NCBI GenBank assembly: GCA_002197995.1
Contig: NGZR01000009.1
Location: forward strand, 930,001-994,000
DNA length: 64,000 bases
Direction of reading: 5' to 3'
Origin: Gaeumannomyces sp. JS-464
Lineage: Eukaryota; Ascomycota; Sordariomycetes; Magnaporthales; Magnaporthaceae
The notes below the pieces were generated by a model. That model was not told the DNA's origin. It did not search any database and saw only the letters and a program-made list of their open reading frames with translations. Positions 1 through 10,879 of this stretch are shown piece by piece; positions within the stretch are counted from its first letter, which is position 1, and each line of letters opens with the position of its first letter. Position numbers and translations under genes: made by a program.

Positions 1-60
1 TGGACTTCCTCCGTCACAGATTCCGGTTTAACCCACCCGGTTTCTTCATGTTTCTCACAC

Positions 61-213
61 GACTGCTTCTTTCTCCTTTTCGGTGAGGGAAGGGGTGGGC
101 CTGGCCGGCTCGACCTTTTCCGACTCGGCCGTCGAAGGTTGGCGAGCTGCGATGTCACCGTGGTCGTCGCTCGTCTTGCCATCTTCTCGGTATGAGGGAA
201 GTCCGTCGGGATC
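61..213 (-). CDS. Possible internal exon of a gene running off the left edge
   Basis: Read leftwards, this stretch is open for about 51 codons and begins after a plausible acceptor (CAG at 216-214). It encodes an acidic, Pro/Ser/Glu/Lys-rich segment that starts DPDGLPSYRED. It stops being open at a GTGTGAG that could be a splice donor at 60. The composition looks like a disordered linker of a fungal protein, but no family is recognisable. No in-frame ATG lies nearby, so it would be an internal exon. A second frame is also open to the window edge, so both frame and gene are uncertain. Confidence 0.25.
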
Positions 214-664
214 CTGATACCCAAGATTACAGTGCCATTACCACCAACAAATAATCCAACCACCGGAACTCGATGCAATGTTCTAAACAGCCATTTTTGG
301 TCGATCGTCGCAACGCCATGACGTCAGCAGATTGTCTGGCGAACGCCACGCTATTTTGCGCTAAAGCAAATGCCCCTCTTTGACGTTCACACAAACTGGC
401 AGACATCTCGCGAGGACGAAGGCACGAAGGCTATCGCAGAGCACCAACGCATCCGCGAGATGGCCCACGCCGGGATTGGATTTGGGTGTCTCGATTGGTT
501 GGTTCTGCCTATATCAACGTCTCATCAAGCTAGTGGAGCGCAAAGACAAGCCAAGCTGGGCGGAGGAATCCGAAACAATAAGTGATGCTGCGCGGCAAGC
601 CCGCAAATCCGCACCTTGGCAGGGGGCCGATGTGGCTCGGCGTTTGCCTGATCTGCCAGGGATT

Positions 665-684
665 CCCCCCCCCCCCCCCCCCCC
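665..684. repeat. Poly-C tract (20 C)
   Basis: Uninterrupted run of cytosines. It makes the proline- or glycine-rich open frames that cross it meaningless and is a likely site of length error. Confidence 0.95.
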
Positions 685-1789
685 TGTCGATTGCGCGGGA
701 ATTCGCAACTCCTACCAAACCCGGCAATTCCCCACGATGTGCTACCGGGGTCGTTATATGTGCAGACATATATATCCGTATCGTGTTTGAGGAGCACCCA
801 CACCACGTCACCTTTGGCTTCTATGGGTTCGCGGCCAGCTCATCTGCTCCATCGCCCAGAGCTTTATGTAGCCGCCGAGGCCCGAAGTTCATGAATGTCC
901 CAAGACCGTCTATTCGCGACAGTAATTAATTCACCGATGATCGTGGTTAGGCCTAATGCGTGGGCGAGTCGAGGTCACACAGACCTTTATCCCATCAGTG
1001 CCGTTAGACCCATGAGCCTGGCTAGGAAAGGGTTTCTAGAAATTGTCCTTGTTGGAAGGATCTGCAGCGCGAGGTCTAAACGGCAGTTGAGGGGATGCAA
1101 CAACCCGAACCAGTCCTGTGTTTTCCAATGCAGTGGTTTGGCTGCCACTGCCGACCCGTGACGAATGGGATGCGGCGGATACAGCTGGGCTGATCTGAGG
1201 ATGCGATTGGAGCATCAGATCGACCGTCCCGTTGGGTCGGCAATGCGACCCATTTCTGGCCATAGTCATGGAGAAGAAGGAAGAAAGGAAAAGAATAGCT
1301 GCCAAGGATGGTGGCCTGTGTCGCAGCGGAATCAAGGGCTACAATGTCCTTCATGCTTCCCAGAATAGATAGGGAAAGGCACGGGACGAACCTCAGCCTC
1401 GGCACGATGAGATAGAAACGCCTTTGGAGAGAGGAAAAGAGACGAACAAAAGAGCAATGTTTTCCCGAAGGGTCTGACATGCTTGACAGAGCCACCGGGT
1501 GCCGTTCTAGCGATGGGCTTGGTGTGACTCGGCAGCTTCCCGGAATCAAGCTCGATGGGAACCCAACCAGACTGGGCAGTATCCGAATAGACGCCCAACG
1601 CGTCTGCCGAGCGGACGTGGCGTGTTGCGAACAAGCCCTCACCATCGTGTTTGCGGATAGTCTTGCGAGTGGACAAGGAGCTCCACGTTACAGGCACGCC
1701 TCGGGCTATCTTCTAGGACGTGAACAGGGAACAACCCAGTCCCAGGAACATCACAGCAGGCCCGAGGGACCCCTGTCCTCGTCGACCCC

Positions 1790-1818
1790 ACACACGCATA
1801 CACACACACACACACACC
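1790..1818. repeat. CA-dinucleotide microsatellite
   Basis: About 14 CA units with two interruptions, in non-coding sequence upstream of the cutinase gene. Confidence 0.9.
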
Positions 1819-2023
1819 TCTGTTTTGCTTTCCCATTACGTCTGAAGCTCTGCATGCAGGGGCTGCTGCCGCGTTTATCTGCCCACAGCCGAGCAACAGC
1901 GACTCCCGGATATCAGCGCCTTTCTGTATCCGGAGACCCTTTAGGCGTGTCGTCCGACATTCCCCGCGCGCGCTTTGCTGGCATGGGGCAGGTCTGGAAG
2001 GGAACCTAGGGCTGCTATGCATG

Positions 2024-2038
2024 TATATATATAATAAA
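2024..2038 (+). promoter_or_regulatory. TATA-like element upstream of the cutinase gene
   Basis: An alternating TA run followed by ATAAA lies about 170 bp before the cutinase ATG, a reasonable distance for a fungal TATA element plus 5' leader. It is assigned only from composition and position. Confidence 0.35.
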
Positions 2039-2205
2039 CTGCCGTCCGGACGGATTCTCGTCCCATCTCAGGGACTGATGGAACGCCTCCACGCTCCGGC
2101 AGCACAGACAAGTAACCCTTATCAAAAAGTCCATCGTCGCCACTTCAACCTTGCAGATTCTTCCGTCGACGTGACGCAGAGTCCTCTACCCTCAATCAAG
2201 GCACC

Positions 2206-3054
2206 ATGAAGCTCTCCAATGCTATACTCTCGATGGCCCTCATGGCCGCGGCTGGATCCGCCCGCCCTGCGGTGCCGGTCGAGGACGTGGACCTCGTGCC
2301 GCGTCAGGTAATGTCTCCATTGAGATGGCTAGTTGAAGAATGAACCCATATTCTTCTTCTTCTTGTTGTCATTCCACTCCATCCACAGCCCTCAGCATCC
2401 CACTGACAGCAGCAAACAGAGCGGATGTGCGGATATCCACGTCGTCTTCGCCAGGGGCACTACCGAGCCCGGCACGCTGGGCGTCGTCGTGGGGCCGCCG
2501 TTCGAGCAAGCGCTCAAGAGCGCGGCCGGCTCGAAGTCCGTCGAGGTCCAGGGGGTCGACTACCCCGCTAACATCCCCGGGTTCCTCGTCGGCGGCGACC
2601 CGGCTGGCAGCGCGACCATGTAAGCGTGATCCCCCTTTCAAAGGGCAACGTGCCGCTCTCCAACCCTCCTCCACTCTGCCTCTGGATTATAGAGCTAAGG
2701 CCGCTAAAAATATGATACACAACGACAACCAGGGCCAAAATGGTCACCGACAAGGCCGCCGCCTGCCCGAACACAAAGATCGTCATGTCGGGCTACTCGC
2801 AGGGCGGGCAGCTGGTGCACAACGCGGCCGCCCAGCTGCCCGCGACCGCAGCCTCCCGCGTCAGCGCCGCCGTCATCTTTGGCGACCCCAACAACGGCGA
2901 CCCGGTTCCGCAGATCTCCCAGTCCCGGACCATGGTCATCTGCAACGTCGGCGACAACATCTGCTCCGGCGGCTTCCTGATCCTTCCGCCGCACCTCACG
3001 TACGGCACCGACGCCCGCCGGGCGGCCCGGTTCGTCATGGCCCAGACGGCTTGA
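2206..3054 (+). CDS. Cutinase (carbohydrate esterase family 5)
   Basis: A secreted serine esterase expected to hydrolyse cutin ester bonds outside the cell. Three exons (2206-2307, 2420-2619, 2733-3054) join in frame to a 207-residue protein, typical for the family; the introns are 112 and 113 nt with GTAATG/GTAAGC donors and CAG acceptors. An N-terminal hydrophobic signal segment is followed by a short propeptide ending near VPRQ. The nucleophile is Ser123 in GYSQG; Asp175 (VGDNIC) and His188 (PPHLTYG) complete the triad. Cysteines 37/112 and 171/178 fit the two cutinase disulfides. The ARGTTEPG segment near residues 45-52 carries the oxyanion-hole region. There is no cellulose-binding or other C-terminal module. 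Acetylxylan esterase is a related CE5 alternative but fits less well. It is intact, unlike many of its neighbours. Confidence 0.92.
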
Positions 3055-4067
3055 GGGTGGTGGTGCTGGTAGCGGGTGGACATTCTATATCTGGGAGGCA
3101 CAGCAAAGGAGCAGGCAGGGCGAACTTTTTGTGGAATTTCTGGTTGCGTGGCACTGTGTATCTAGACTTTATATCGGGGCGTCTGCGATTGTGCCCTGGT
3201 CTCGCCAATGACGGTTTCAGTTCTCGGATGCAAACCTTCTGCTAGTCGGAAATCTTCGTTTGCACCGTCCATCTCCATCCCAACCCGTGGTCGAAGTTGG
3301 TCTGAGTAAGCCCTGTCTTTGCACGGCGCGTCACCAGCACTGATCCTCCTATCCGGCCCTGCACGCTCTCCAAGGCTGGCCCTAGGACCCTCAGTGGTCA
3401 ACGGCGGCGCCGAAGCCGCCCTCGGGACCGGAATACCAGCCGGGACGCGGGTCTCCTTGGCACCAGGCTCTGTCGCCGCGGCGCCCAAGTTTGTTGGAGT
3501 CTTATTCCCCATGTCAGCCAGCATGACGAAGTTTCCGCCGCTTCTCTGCCCTGGTTGCGAGCGCGAATACGAGCTGCTTTTGGGATTGCGCCGACGGTCG
3601 TCGGTGCGTGATCGCCAGAGGGCCAGGACGAAGGCCCTCAGGGATGGCAAGCAGCCGCATGCGGTTCCGCACCACAGCTCGATAGTTCTATGTCCAACGC
3701 AACGTTTCGCGCGGTGCGGTAGGTGGCATAAGCGGTCAGCAACGATTCGTTTTTTTTTTTTTTTTTTTTTTTTTTTTAGCCACAAAGGTTCGCTGGGGCG
3801 AAGAATTATGATATATCTTCGCGCTGTTCGCACGGGTTGATCGGATTGCGGTAGAGAGCAAGAGACATTAGCAAGGAAGATGAGGCGCTTACGTCCATAT
3901 TCCCAAAGTTAACCATTGATCGGCATCGGTGACGCGGCGACCAGAGCGAAAGACAGATAAGCCCGATAAATGGCTGCAACTGCGACTCTAGGCAGACACA
4001 AGGGACAAGATTCGACTTAGCAACCCAAAAAAGGACATCCCAGGTTGGCACCAACCCAAGACTGCAC
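3055..4067. other. Intergenic region with poly-T run
   Basis: Downstream region of the cutinase. Two long antiparallel open frames at 3162-3840 are mirror shadows across the T run and show no domain. Nothing else is supported. Confidence 0.5.
3750..3777. repeat. Poly-T tract (28 T)
   Basis: Uninterrupted T run in intergenic DNA. It could be the tail of an old retro-inserted sequence, but no element was recognised next to it. Confidence 0.95.
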
Positions 4068-5276
4068 CTACAATCCACCAGCAGCGAGCACACCGAGGAG
4101 CTGGAGCTTCCGGCGCGCCGGCATCTGCAGCGGACGGAGAATCAGGAGAGGCATCAGGAGGATGATGAGGTCGACGACGGCGTTGACGGTGGAGCTGCTC
4201 ACAGCGATCTCGGACATGTGGCTGCAGAGCCCTGGCGGCGGGGTGGTGTTATCCACAAAGGCCATGATGTCGCCGATCTTGTTTAATGCCCAACGCGTAG
4301 GCGACGCCGCCGCTGATGGAGACGGTGACCTGCACAGTTGTGACCGCCATGGTGACGTAGACGGCGGCTCTGATGACTGGAGAGAAAGCGAGGTTGAGCA
4401 GATGGATCAGGATCGAGGCCTTGAGAAAGGCCATCGAGAAGCCGTACCCAAGCGACCCGCCCACCATGTTCAGCTGCGGAGGGGAATAATTGACCAGTCA
4501 GAACAAGACCCAGAGTCTCAGGGCGCCGCGCATCTCCAACATGCCTTGGTAACTCTGACTACATCGTTCAGATCCAGCGGCGCTTTACCCTCGATTACCG
4601 CTCGAAACTATTCGACCGCTGTAGGTGAGCCAGTGCTTTAGCGTCAGTAACCCTATCTGAGAAGAATAACAAGGCAGCATCATCCACGAGGCGCGTCATT
4701 GGCGAGGTAGGTCGCTGGACAGTCTGCGGTATCTCACCAATCAGTTCTATGACAGTAAAGACGACAGCAAAAGGCTAGCGTTTGCCATGGTCAGCTTTGC
4801 GTCAAGCTCACAGAGGAAATACCTCCAGGAGCGGGAAAGGGCCTCCTGCCAACTATCACGGCCGCTAAAACAGGAGAAACGCCTTACCAGAGAAAGCACA
4901 AATAACGCTTGGAACAAGGCAACCCAGGTAGCGGAAGGGCGATTGCCAGTTCTAGGGAACCCGGTTCGTTCTGAGGGGAACTGTGGCGGCGCGAGCATTC
5001 GGCTGAGCCGCCCGCGACGCAAAGGTACGTACTGTCTCCTAGGTTCCATCTGCGGGTGACTGACGTGGCCGTAAAGATCCGCAGAGCGATTAGGGCCGTG
5101 ACCACCGGCGGCAGGATGCACAAGACAAGATACCATGTGCGAACCGTCTGCTTTTGGCCTGTTGAGAAGGTTGCATGGCTCGCAAGGTCGCCGGCCGGAG
5201 AGAAAACTTGCGAATGTCTCGCAATGAGCAGCGCCACATTGGTATGAAAAACGAGGGAGGGGGAAGCGGTTGGCAA
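4068..5276 (-). pseudogene. Degenerate PTH11-like (fungal rhodopsin-domain) membrane protein
   Basis: Three separated reading frames together resemble the seven-helix fungal rhodopsin/PTH11-like family, whose members act as plasma-membrane sensors. The N-terminal piece (5276-4884) contains a first helix around WYLVLCILPPVVTALIALRIF followed by the typical basic RRWNLGD turn. The middle piece (about 4475-4249) starts after a good acceptor and has the helix KASILIHLLNL and a second helix VYVTMAV. The last piece (4265-4068) has the signature helix VVDLIILLMPLLILRPLQMP followed by ARRKLQLLGVLAAGG, then a stop. The segment between helices 2 and 3 cannot be read in one frame, the middle and last pieces are in different frames, and the final helices are missing. 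I call it a pseudogene; unrecognised introns or sequence errors could explain part of this. Confidence 0.55.
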
Positions 5277-5804
5277 GCATCCATCTTTATTCAGTCATAG
5301 GGTGGGGCCGGAAGCCGAGGACAAATTGAGATCCAATCCATAGCCGCCGGAACCTCTCGCCCCTGAAAGCAGCGCTAGCCTGTGGCGAGAAGCGGCAGAA
5401 TACCGAGCTCGATGTCGTGGAGAAAAGCCCGTGTGGTAGTCTAATGGCTGTTTCCGCGATCTGACCAGCCCTAGGGCCTAGTAGCAATTCGACGTAAGCT
5501 ATAAGCTAGCTTGCTTAGACTCTGGCCTTCGGGCTTAGGCTGGGAGCGTGCTCGGCCTTGTCGACGCCGTCAGAACTAGTGGCTCGAGGGCGGAATGGAT
5601 ACTGGAGACCCCTTTTTCGATTTCTCGAGGTCAAGGTCTGTCTACCCCAGCATCTTTATTCGCTCCAGTCCTCCGGAGAGTCCCCTAGCAGCGCGTGCGG
5701 CGCGCCTGCTCCAGGCGCGAGTTGCGCTCTTCCTCCACCAAAAAGGCGCGGCGCCTTTGACGGAAGCGCTCGGCAACATGCCGCCTTCCGATGACCCCAG
5801 ATAC

Positions 5805-7573
5805 TCAACCATGTCGGCAAAGTCCCAGACGGCTGTCGGTTGCATCCCACAGCCTCTCAATGACCTCCTCCAACATTTCGTTGAAGTCAGGCAGCGGCTG
5901 TCTTCTGGTTCGACAGAATACGACCAAGCCAGCACACCGCGAAATGAACCTGGAGATGTCCCAGCAGTCGCATCCGGCGCCCCGTATCACACCTAGCAGC
6001 CTTCTCATGTCTCTCATTGCTAGCTCTGGGTATTGCTCAACGTAGACCTCTGACTGTTCCTGGAGGAAAAGGAAGCCGTCCCATTCCTCCAGTGGGAGCC
6101 AGTTATTGGCATGGTCCCCCAAGGCGCCAAGTTGGTCCGCGATGACGCGCACTTCGGTCTGTGTTGGAGTCACGTTGAAGCGACACCAGGTGGGCAGATC
6201 TTCGAGCGAGACACCGCCGCGCAGAGTCGAAATCAGCTTCGCGGCGTCAGCGCTACACTGCGCCATCGCAGCACGCAGAACCTCCCCCGAGGCGTCCGGA
6301 TCCCCCAGAATGCGGCACGCGGCCGTCATGATGACGGTGACTGGGTGATGGCTGCCTAGATTCCATGCAAGCGCCAGGTTGCGGGCATGGTTGATGAACC
6401 TGGCCGCCAAGTCGTAGAGCCTGGACTCGAGCAGAGTGTTCGGCACGCGAAAGCAGAGCTCCATAAATGACTTGCAGTCAAGACGCCGAACCGACTTCTC
6501 GATATTGAGGAAGGCCTCGCCGACAAATCCCCAAGCCTGCGCCTCGTCGCCATCTCTGAAGGCACGCTTCGCGGTGATTATGAGGAATCCCAAACTGCCG
6601 ATATCGGTTGACATATCGCCCAGTCTGGTGCTCCTGCTCAGTACCCGGTCATTGTCTTCGCAGGGCGTCCCGAGGAGGAAGTTGACGGTGGCCCTGGAGA
6701 TGGTCTCGATGTACCTGGCGTTGGGATTGGCATGAAGGAGCTGGCGCGTGATGCTGTCGGGGACCGGTGGCACTCGGCGGCCTGTCCTGGCGGGCAAAAT
6801 CCGTCTCCCTTTGCCCGATAGTGGCTGGCCCGAAGCCATTGGGTTTCTCCGCTGTCGCGAAGATTTGTATTTGTTGAAGCCCCACCGAGAGAACGCATTC
6901 TTGTAAACCTTGTCGCTGGGGGATTTGTCAGTCTGCTGGAGTGTAAATGGACAGCGAGCTGGCGGGTTGGGACGTACGTCTCTCTGAAGTCATAATTGAC
7001 GTCCATGATCCTCTTGACATCAGGGAGAGCGAGGTTCTGGGAAATGTACAAGTCCTCAATGATATCCTTGAAGATCTCGATGGCTTGCGCGCGCGTGACC
7101 ATGACTCTCGACGGTGAGTCGGGCTTCACATCATCCGCCGACGAACTTAGAGTAGAATTGTCGGATTCGACATAGGTAGCGCAGGGGGTTAGCGGCTGAG
7201 AAGCGAGCGAGGAGACAGGAGTGGCCGCCCGGAATGCCAGATCGGAATGCCAGTCTGGTGTAGCTGACGCGCCGTAGGCCCCGGCTTGATCAATGCCAAT
7301 CGGCGCGAGCTCGGGAAGGAGAGTCGCCCAGTCGGAGGGCTGATTGGTTGTAGTCGTAGGGAATGTATGGTCGGAAGTAGCACTCGCGTCGTCCAGCTCT
7401 ATGAGCCATGGCAATTGAGCCTCGTCTGGCGGCCCCTGTAACCGGTCAAAGCAACTCGGGCCAGCGGTGGGCATGGCGGTAGAGGCACCAGAGGATGCTG
7501 CTGCCGAGAGAAGCCTCTTCCGTATAGCGCTGGGGCACGTGAACACCATCTTCCAGGATGTGGAGGCAGTCAT
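5805..7573 (-). CDS. Clr5-domain protein, two exons
   Basis: The exons 7573-6978 and 6915-5805 flank a 62-nt intron (donor GTACGT, acceptor CCCCCAG) and join in frame to 568 residues. The junction rebuilds a Clr5-like motif: DIIEDLYISQNLALPDVKRI before it and VYKNAFSRWGFNKYKSSRQR after it. Clr5 is a fungal-specific N-terminal domain; in fission yeast it is linked to silencing, while in filamentous fungi it occurs in many proteins of unknown role. Here it lies at about residues 165-220, after a Ser/Thr/Pro-rich disordered stretch. The remaining 340 residues look helical, with tandem-repeat-like segments, as commonly follows Clr5. It probably acts in the nucleus. The reading frame is intact. 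The ATG at 7573 is the first in frame. Confidence 0.8.
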
Positions 7574-8399
7574 GACTGATGGGGGTCAGGCAGGTGGTAC
7601 TCGCTCAAGAAGTTCCTCTTTGTTGCGAAATGTTGGTTGTGCGATGACACGGCAGCTCAGGTGTGCGTGCCCGAGATAGCATGGTTCAGTGAGGTTATAT
7701 AGGCAGACAGCCCAGTCGTCCAACGCGGCTCGCAGATGACACTAGATGGCGTGGCCACGGCGGACACAGCTGGGCGCTCCGAACAAAAGATCCGGGGAAC
7801 TTGTGGACCGGGTGCCTGCACCCGGGGGACCTTGTTGCGGAATTTGTCGCGTTTTGGAGACCTGCAGCATAGAACGAGGAGGTAGGGTCAGTTCAGCCAC
7901 CCATTCGCTGCGCTCGCGACCGGGCGGTGCAATTCTGCGCCATGCATAATCCTCAGGAACTTGTTGCTTGATTGGATAGATGCGATGAGGGAACGCGTCG
8001 GGTAGGGAGCTGACGGAAGCCAAGCCGAGGGACCTTGCCAGATCCTGCATCGCGTGCCGACAAGAGGCGACAAGGCGACCAGTAGGACCCTCTGAACAAG
8101 TAGTAAGCATTCCCGCGTTGGTTCGCCAAATGGTCGGCCATGATACGACAAACCGTCATGAGCCGATATCAACTAGAAGGATTGCTTTGATGGCCGAGCC
8201 ACAGACCTTTTGACATGCACCCTTTGGATTGGGAGAACGACCCCGAGGAGGAGAGATCAAAGTGTCGACCCTCAATTAAACCTCCATCTGGAGCCACTTG
8301 CCAATCGCCGTCTTCACCACAACTGGCAATGAAGCAAAGCTTGATGGCATTGTTACGGTGCTCGGGGATTCCATCGCCCGGACGCTGGGTCAGGCGCGC

Positions 8400-9048
8400 A
8401 ACCTGTACGGTGTGATAGAAAGGGACGCCGACTTTGGGCACTCGTTCGTTCGAAGGCGTGAAGACACGGCTCAGCTTGTGGTGCAGAGGCACGGCTCCCC
8501 CTCATTCGCCGGCCTAGCCAGAAAGCACTACACAATCATGTCCCGGGCGACTTTGAGAAGTGGTATATCGCGCCCTATGACATCAGATGAAGGCAGAGTC
8601 CCGCCCCGACAACAGGCCCGTCGTGTTGGCGTTCAGGCGAGCTTCGTGCTGGGCGGCCTGGCGCTCGTCTCGCACATCCACCACTACGCCGACGACATTA
8701 TCGGCTGGCCCGGAACGGTGCGCCAGTTGTCCGAAGACCGCGCCCGTGGCCTACGACAGACTGCCGGGGATTGCTGGGGGGAGAGGCAGACGGCAACGAA
8801 CCCCGGCCGTTCCCTTGCTGGGATCCCGCCCGCCTCAACGCGGCGTGTTTCACCTAAGGCCGAGCCGCCGGAGCACCTCCTCGTCTACCCACCCGCCGCT
8901 GGCGATTGGAACTCTTGGCGACAGCGACCAGGGACCGGAGCTGAGCATGGCGGCTGAACACGAGGCGGCGCAGGAACTCATTGAGGATCAGCTGTGGAAC
9001 GGACACTTCGAATACCGCGAAATTGAAACCGAGCTGGGATGCGTCTAG
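8400..9048 (+). pseudogene. Possible broken gene of unknown function
   Basis: Several short stretches look protein-coding but lie in different plus-strand frames. They are an Arg/Gln/His-rich piece ending HYTIMSR (about 8450-8548), FEKWYIAPYDIR (about 8548-8584), a hydrophobic piece with SFVLGGLALVSHIHHYADD (about 8640-8700), and an acidic C-terminus ending EYREIETELGCV (about 8940-9048). The pattern resembles the frame-broken genes elsewhere in this half. I do not recognise the family and cannot define a start. Confidence 0.3.
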
Positions 9049-9117
9049 TTGCCGTCGCGCCTCTAGAGTTTCGTCATGTGCTTGGTTTTCAGGACTACTG
9101 GTCGATAAATTATGAAG

Positions 9118-10879
9118 TCATACCTCAAAAGCATCTAAACTCGGCCGTGTAGGTTGACAACCCGTCTGGCTACCTTGAGGTACAACCTTTATGGTAACCT
9201 TAAAGCCTTCGCGTATCCTGCGAGTGGCCACCGTGACCTGGCATTGGCCTGATCCGAGTGATTGTACACCAGCAATGGTGTCTGGGAAGCTCTTAACCAA
9301 TGTTTCAGAGGGCTCTTGACGGAAAATGATCTCGGATGACAAGGCGGTCTCGTTCGACGCGTCAACATTCAGGAGAACTCGAGCCTTTAATCTGCTCGGA
9401 GTTGGATCGAGGGTGGTTTGGAACGTATGGCTGGTTGCGTCGTGTGTGGTCTGGAACTTGAAAGTTGCGGAAGAGGGGTGTGGTGCGCCTCGTCGTGGGC
9501 TTCCGGGACTTGTATGTGGCCGTCATTGAGCCCAGCTTCCAGTGGTCCTTGTCGCGCCGGGATGGCCAGAATCCCGCGAGCCTAAACTCGCCGCAGCAGG
9601 AGAAATCAACCACGATGTTTTTTGGGGGCCTGCCAAAGCTTCGTCTCCAATCGCCCGACGGGTCCCAAGCCTCCGAGGTGTCAAGGACGATATGATGCTC
9701 GGCAGCGCCGACTGCCTCCTTGGGGCCAAGGGCTACAAAGGCTGGCCCGCCAGAGAGGATCGAGCTAGAGCTCTTGAAGAAAATGTTGTCCTCGTGCTTG
9801 GATAACGAGATAGCCACTGGGAATTGCCCGTGGTGCAGCTTGCAGCTCAGAACGGCCAGATGACCCGGTTGTAGCCGCGCATTCGCCGTAAAAAGCTGGG
9901 TTCGGCGCGCCGGGTTCATGGATTCGGTCGCCAGAACGCGCGTGCGCAGCTCGACCCCCCTGCTTGTATTCCAGACGCGCCCGTAGCCGAACCCGCGCTC
10001 GATGGAGCCGGAAGCCTTGAAGTCATCTGGGCTATGGGCCAGCACCTCGTGGCCGGCATGCGCTAGGATGCTATCGTCGCCCCAGCGGGCGCCGTCCTTA
10101 AGCAGCTCCGTTTGCATACGCCTGAACGCCTTTACGGCCCCTTCGCCGTAGATTGGGGTCATGGCGACACCAAGCAGGCCCAGCAGAGAGTAAGCCCTGT
10201 CCTCGGGACGTGTGGTCTGCCGGTCGGCGGCCCACGACAGTTGCTGGGCGAAGCTAAATTCGGATAGGCGGCCCTCCTCGAAGAGGGTGGCGTGGATCTT
10301 GGTGGCCGACGCGATGGCATCCTTGAGACCTAGACGCGAGCCGATCTCGGCCCAAGAAGCCGTTAGAACCAGACGAAAGGGGGAGCGATGAGCTCCTGGA
10401 GGGTCCAGCCACGGGTGAACCAGCGTGATTTCTGGAAGGTGCCTTCTGGATCATCGTGGTCGCGGGTGGCATGGACGTCTTCGAGGTAGGCGTAACACAC
10501 GTCACTGTTCTGGTACCAACGGAACATGGAGTTGATCGCCTCGGAGAGTTCTGCCGAGTCCGACTTGTCGATGCAGCAAGTGTCGTCCCACTGCGCAGGT
10601 CGCCTGTTAGATAAGGACTCGAGAGGAACGGAGTCCAAGCAGTACTGTGGCCCCTGAATTGGGGTGGTGCCTACACCATACTCGTAGCCGTCTTCGGCAG
10701 CCTGTCGGCAGAAAGAGGCCAGCTTGGCGAAATCCTGCGCGCCCCCGGAATGTGCCGTTCTCGATATCGCCGAAGAGCACCTCGTCAGGGCCCCAGACAT
10801 GGGAGAGTATCGCGTAGGGCGGCGCTCGCTCGCCCCCGAACCAATGAAGGGTAAAGTCTGACACACGGATCAGACGCAT
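9118..10879 (-). pseudogene. HET-domain (heterokaryon incompatibility) protein, frame-broken
   Basis: The N-terminus is a classic HET domain: MRLIRVSDFTLHWF, then PPYAILSHVWG, EVLFGDIENGTF, later DTCCIDKSDSAELSEAINSM, MFRWYQNSDVCYAYLEDV and SRWFTRGWTLQELIAP. HET proteins trigger cell death on fusion of incompatible strains. A continuation around 10160 contains the usual SLLGLLGVAMTPIYGEGA box, followed by a beta-rich C-terminal region. The total of about 587 codons is a normal length. The frame changes at least three times: near 10745 (a run of five G on the minus strand where four would restore frame), near 10375 (a C run one base short, giving a TAA), and near 9470. An in-frame insert at about 10670-10590 begins GTGTAGG and ends GCGCAG and looks like an intron. 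It is either a pseudogene or a gene hit by sequence errors. Confidence 0.75.

Larger units (their letters stand above)
214..2023. other. Intergenic region without a recognisable gene
   Basis: Several overlapping open frames exist on both strands, but none has a recognisable domain, convincing composition or splice pattern. The stretch holds a 20-base C run and a CA microsatellite, listed separately. It probably includes the upstream region of the cutinase gene. Confidence 0.5.

Noticed and set aside
1076..1645. 189-codon minus-strand frame
   Set aside because: Overlaps open frames of similar length on both strands, with no recognisable motif or compositional support.
3162..3840. Overlapping long frames on both strands around the poly-T run
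   Set aside because: They mirror each other, contain homopolymer Lys or Phe runs and show no domain or splice structure.
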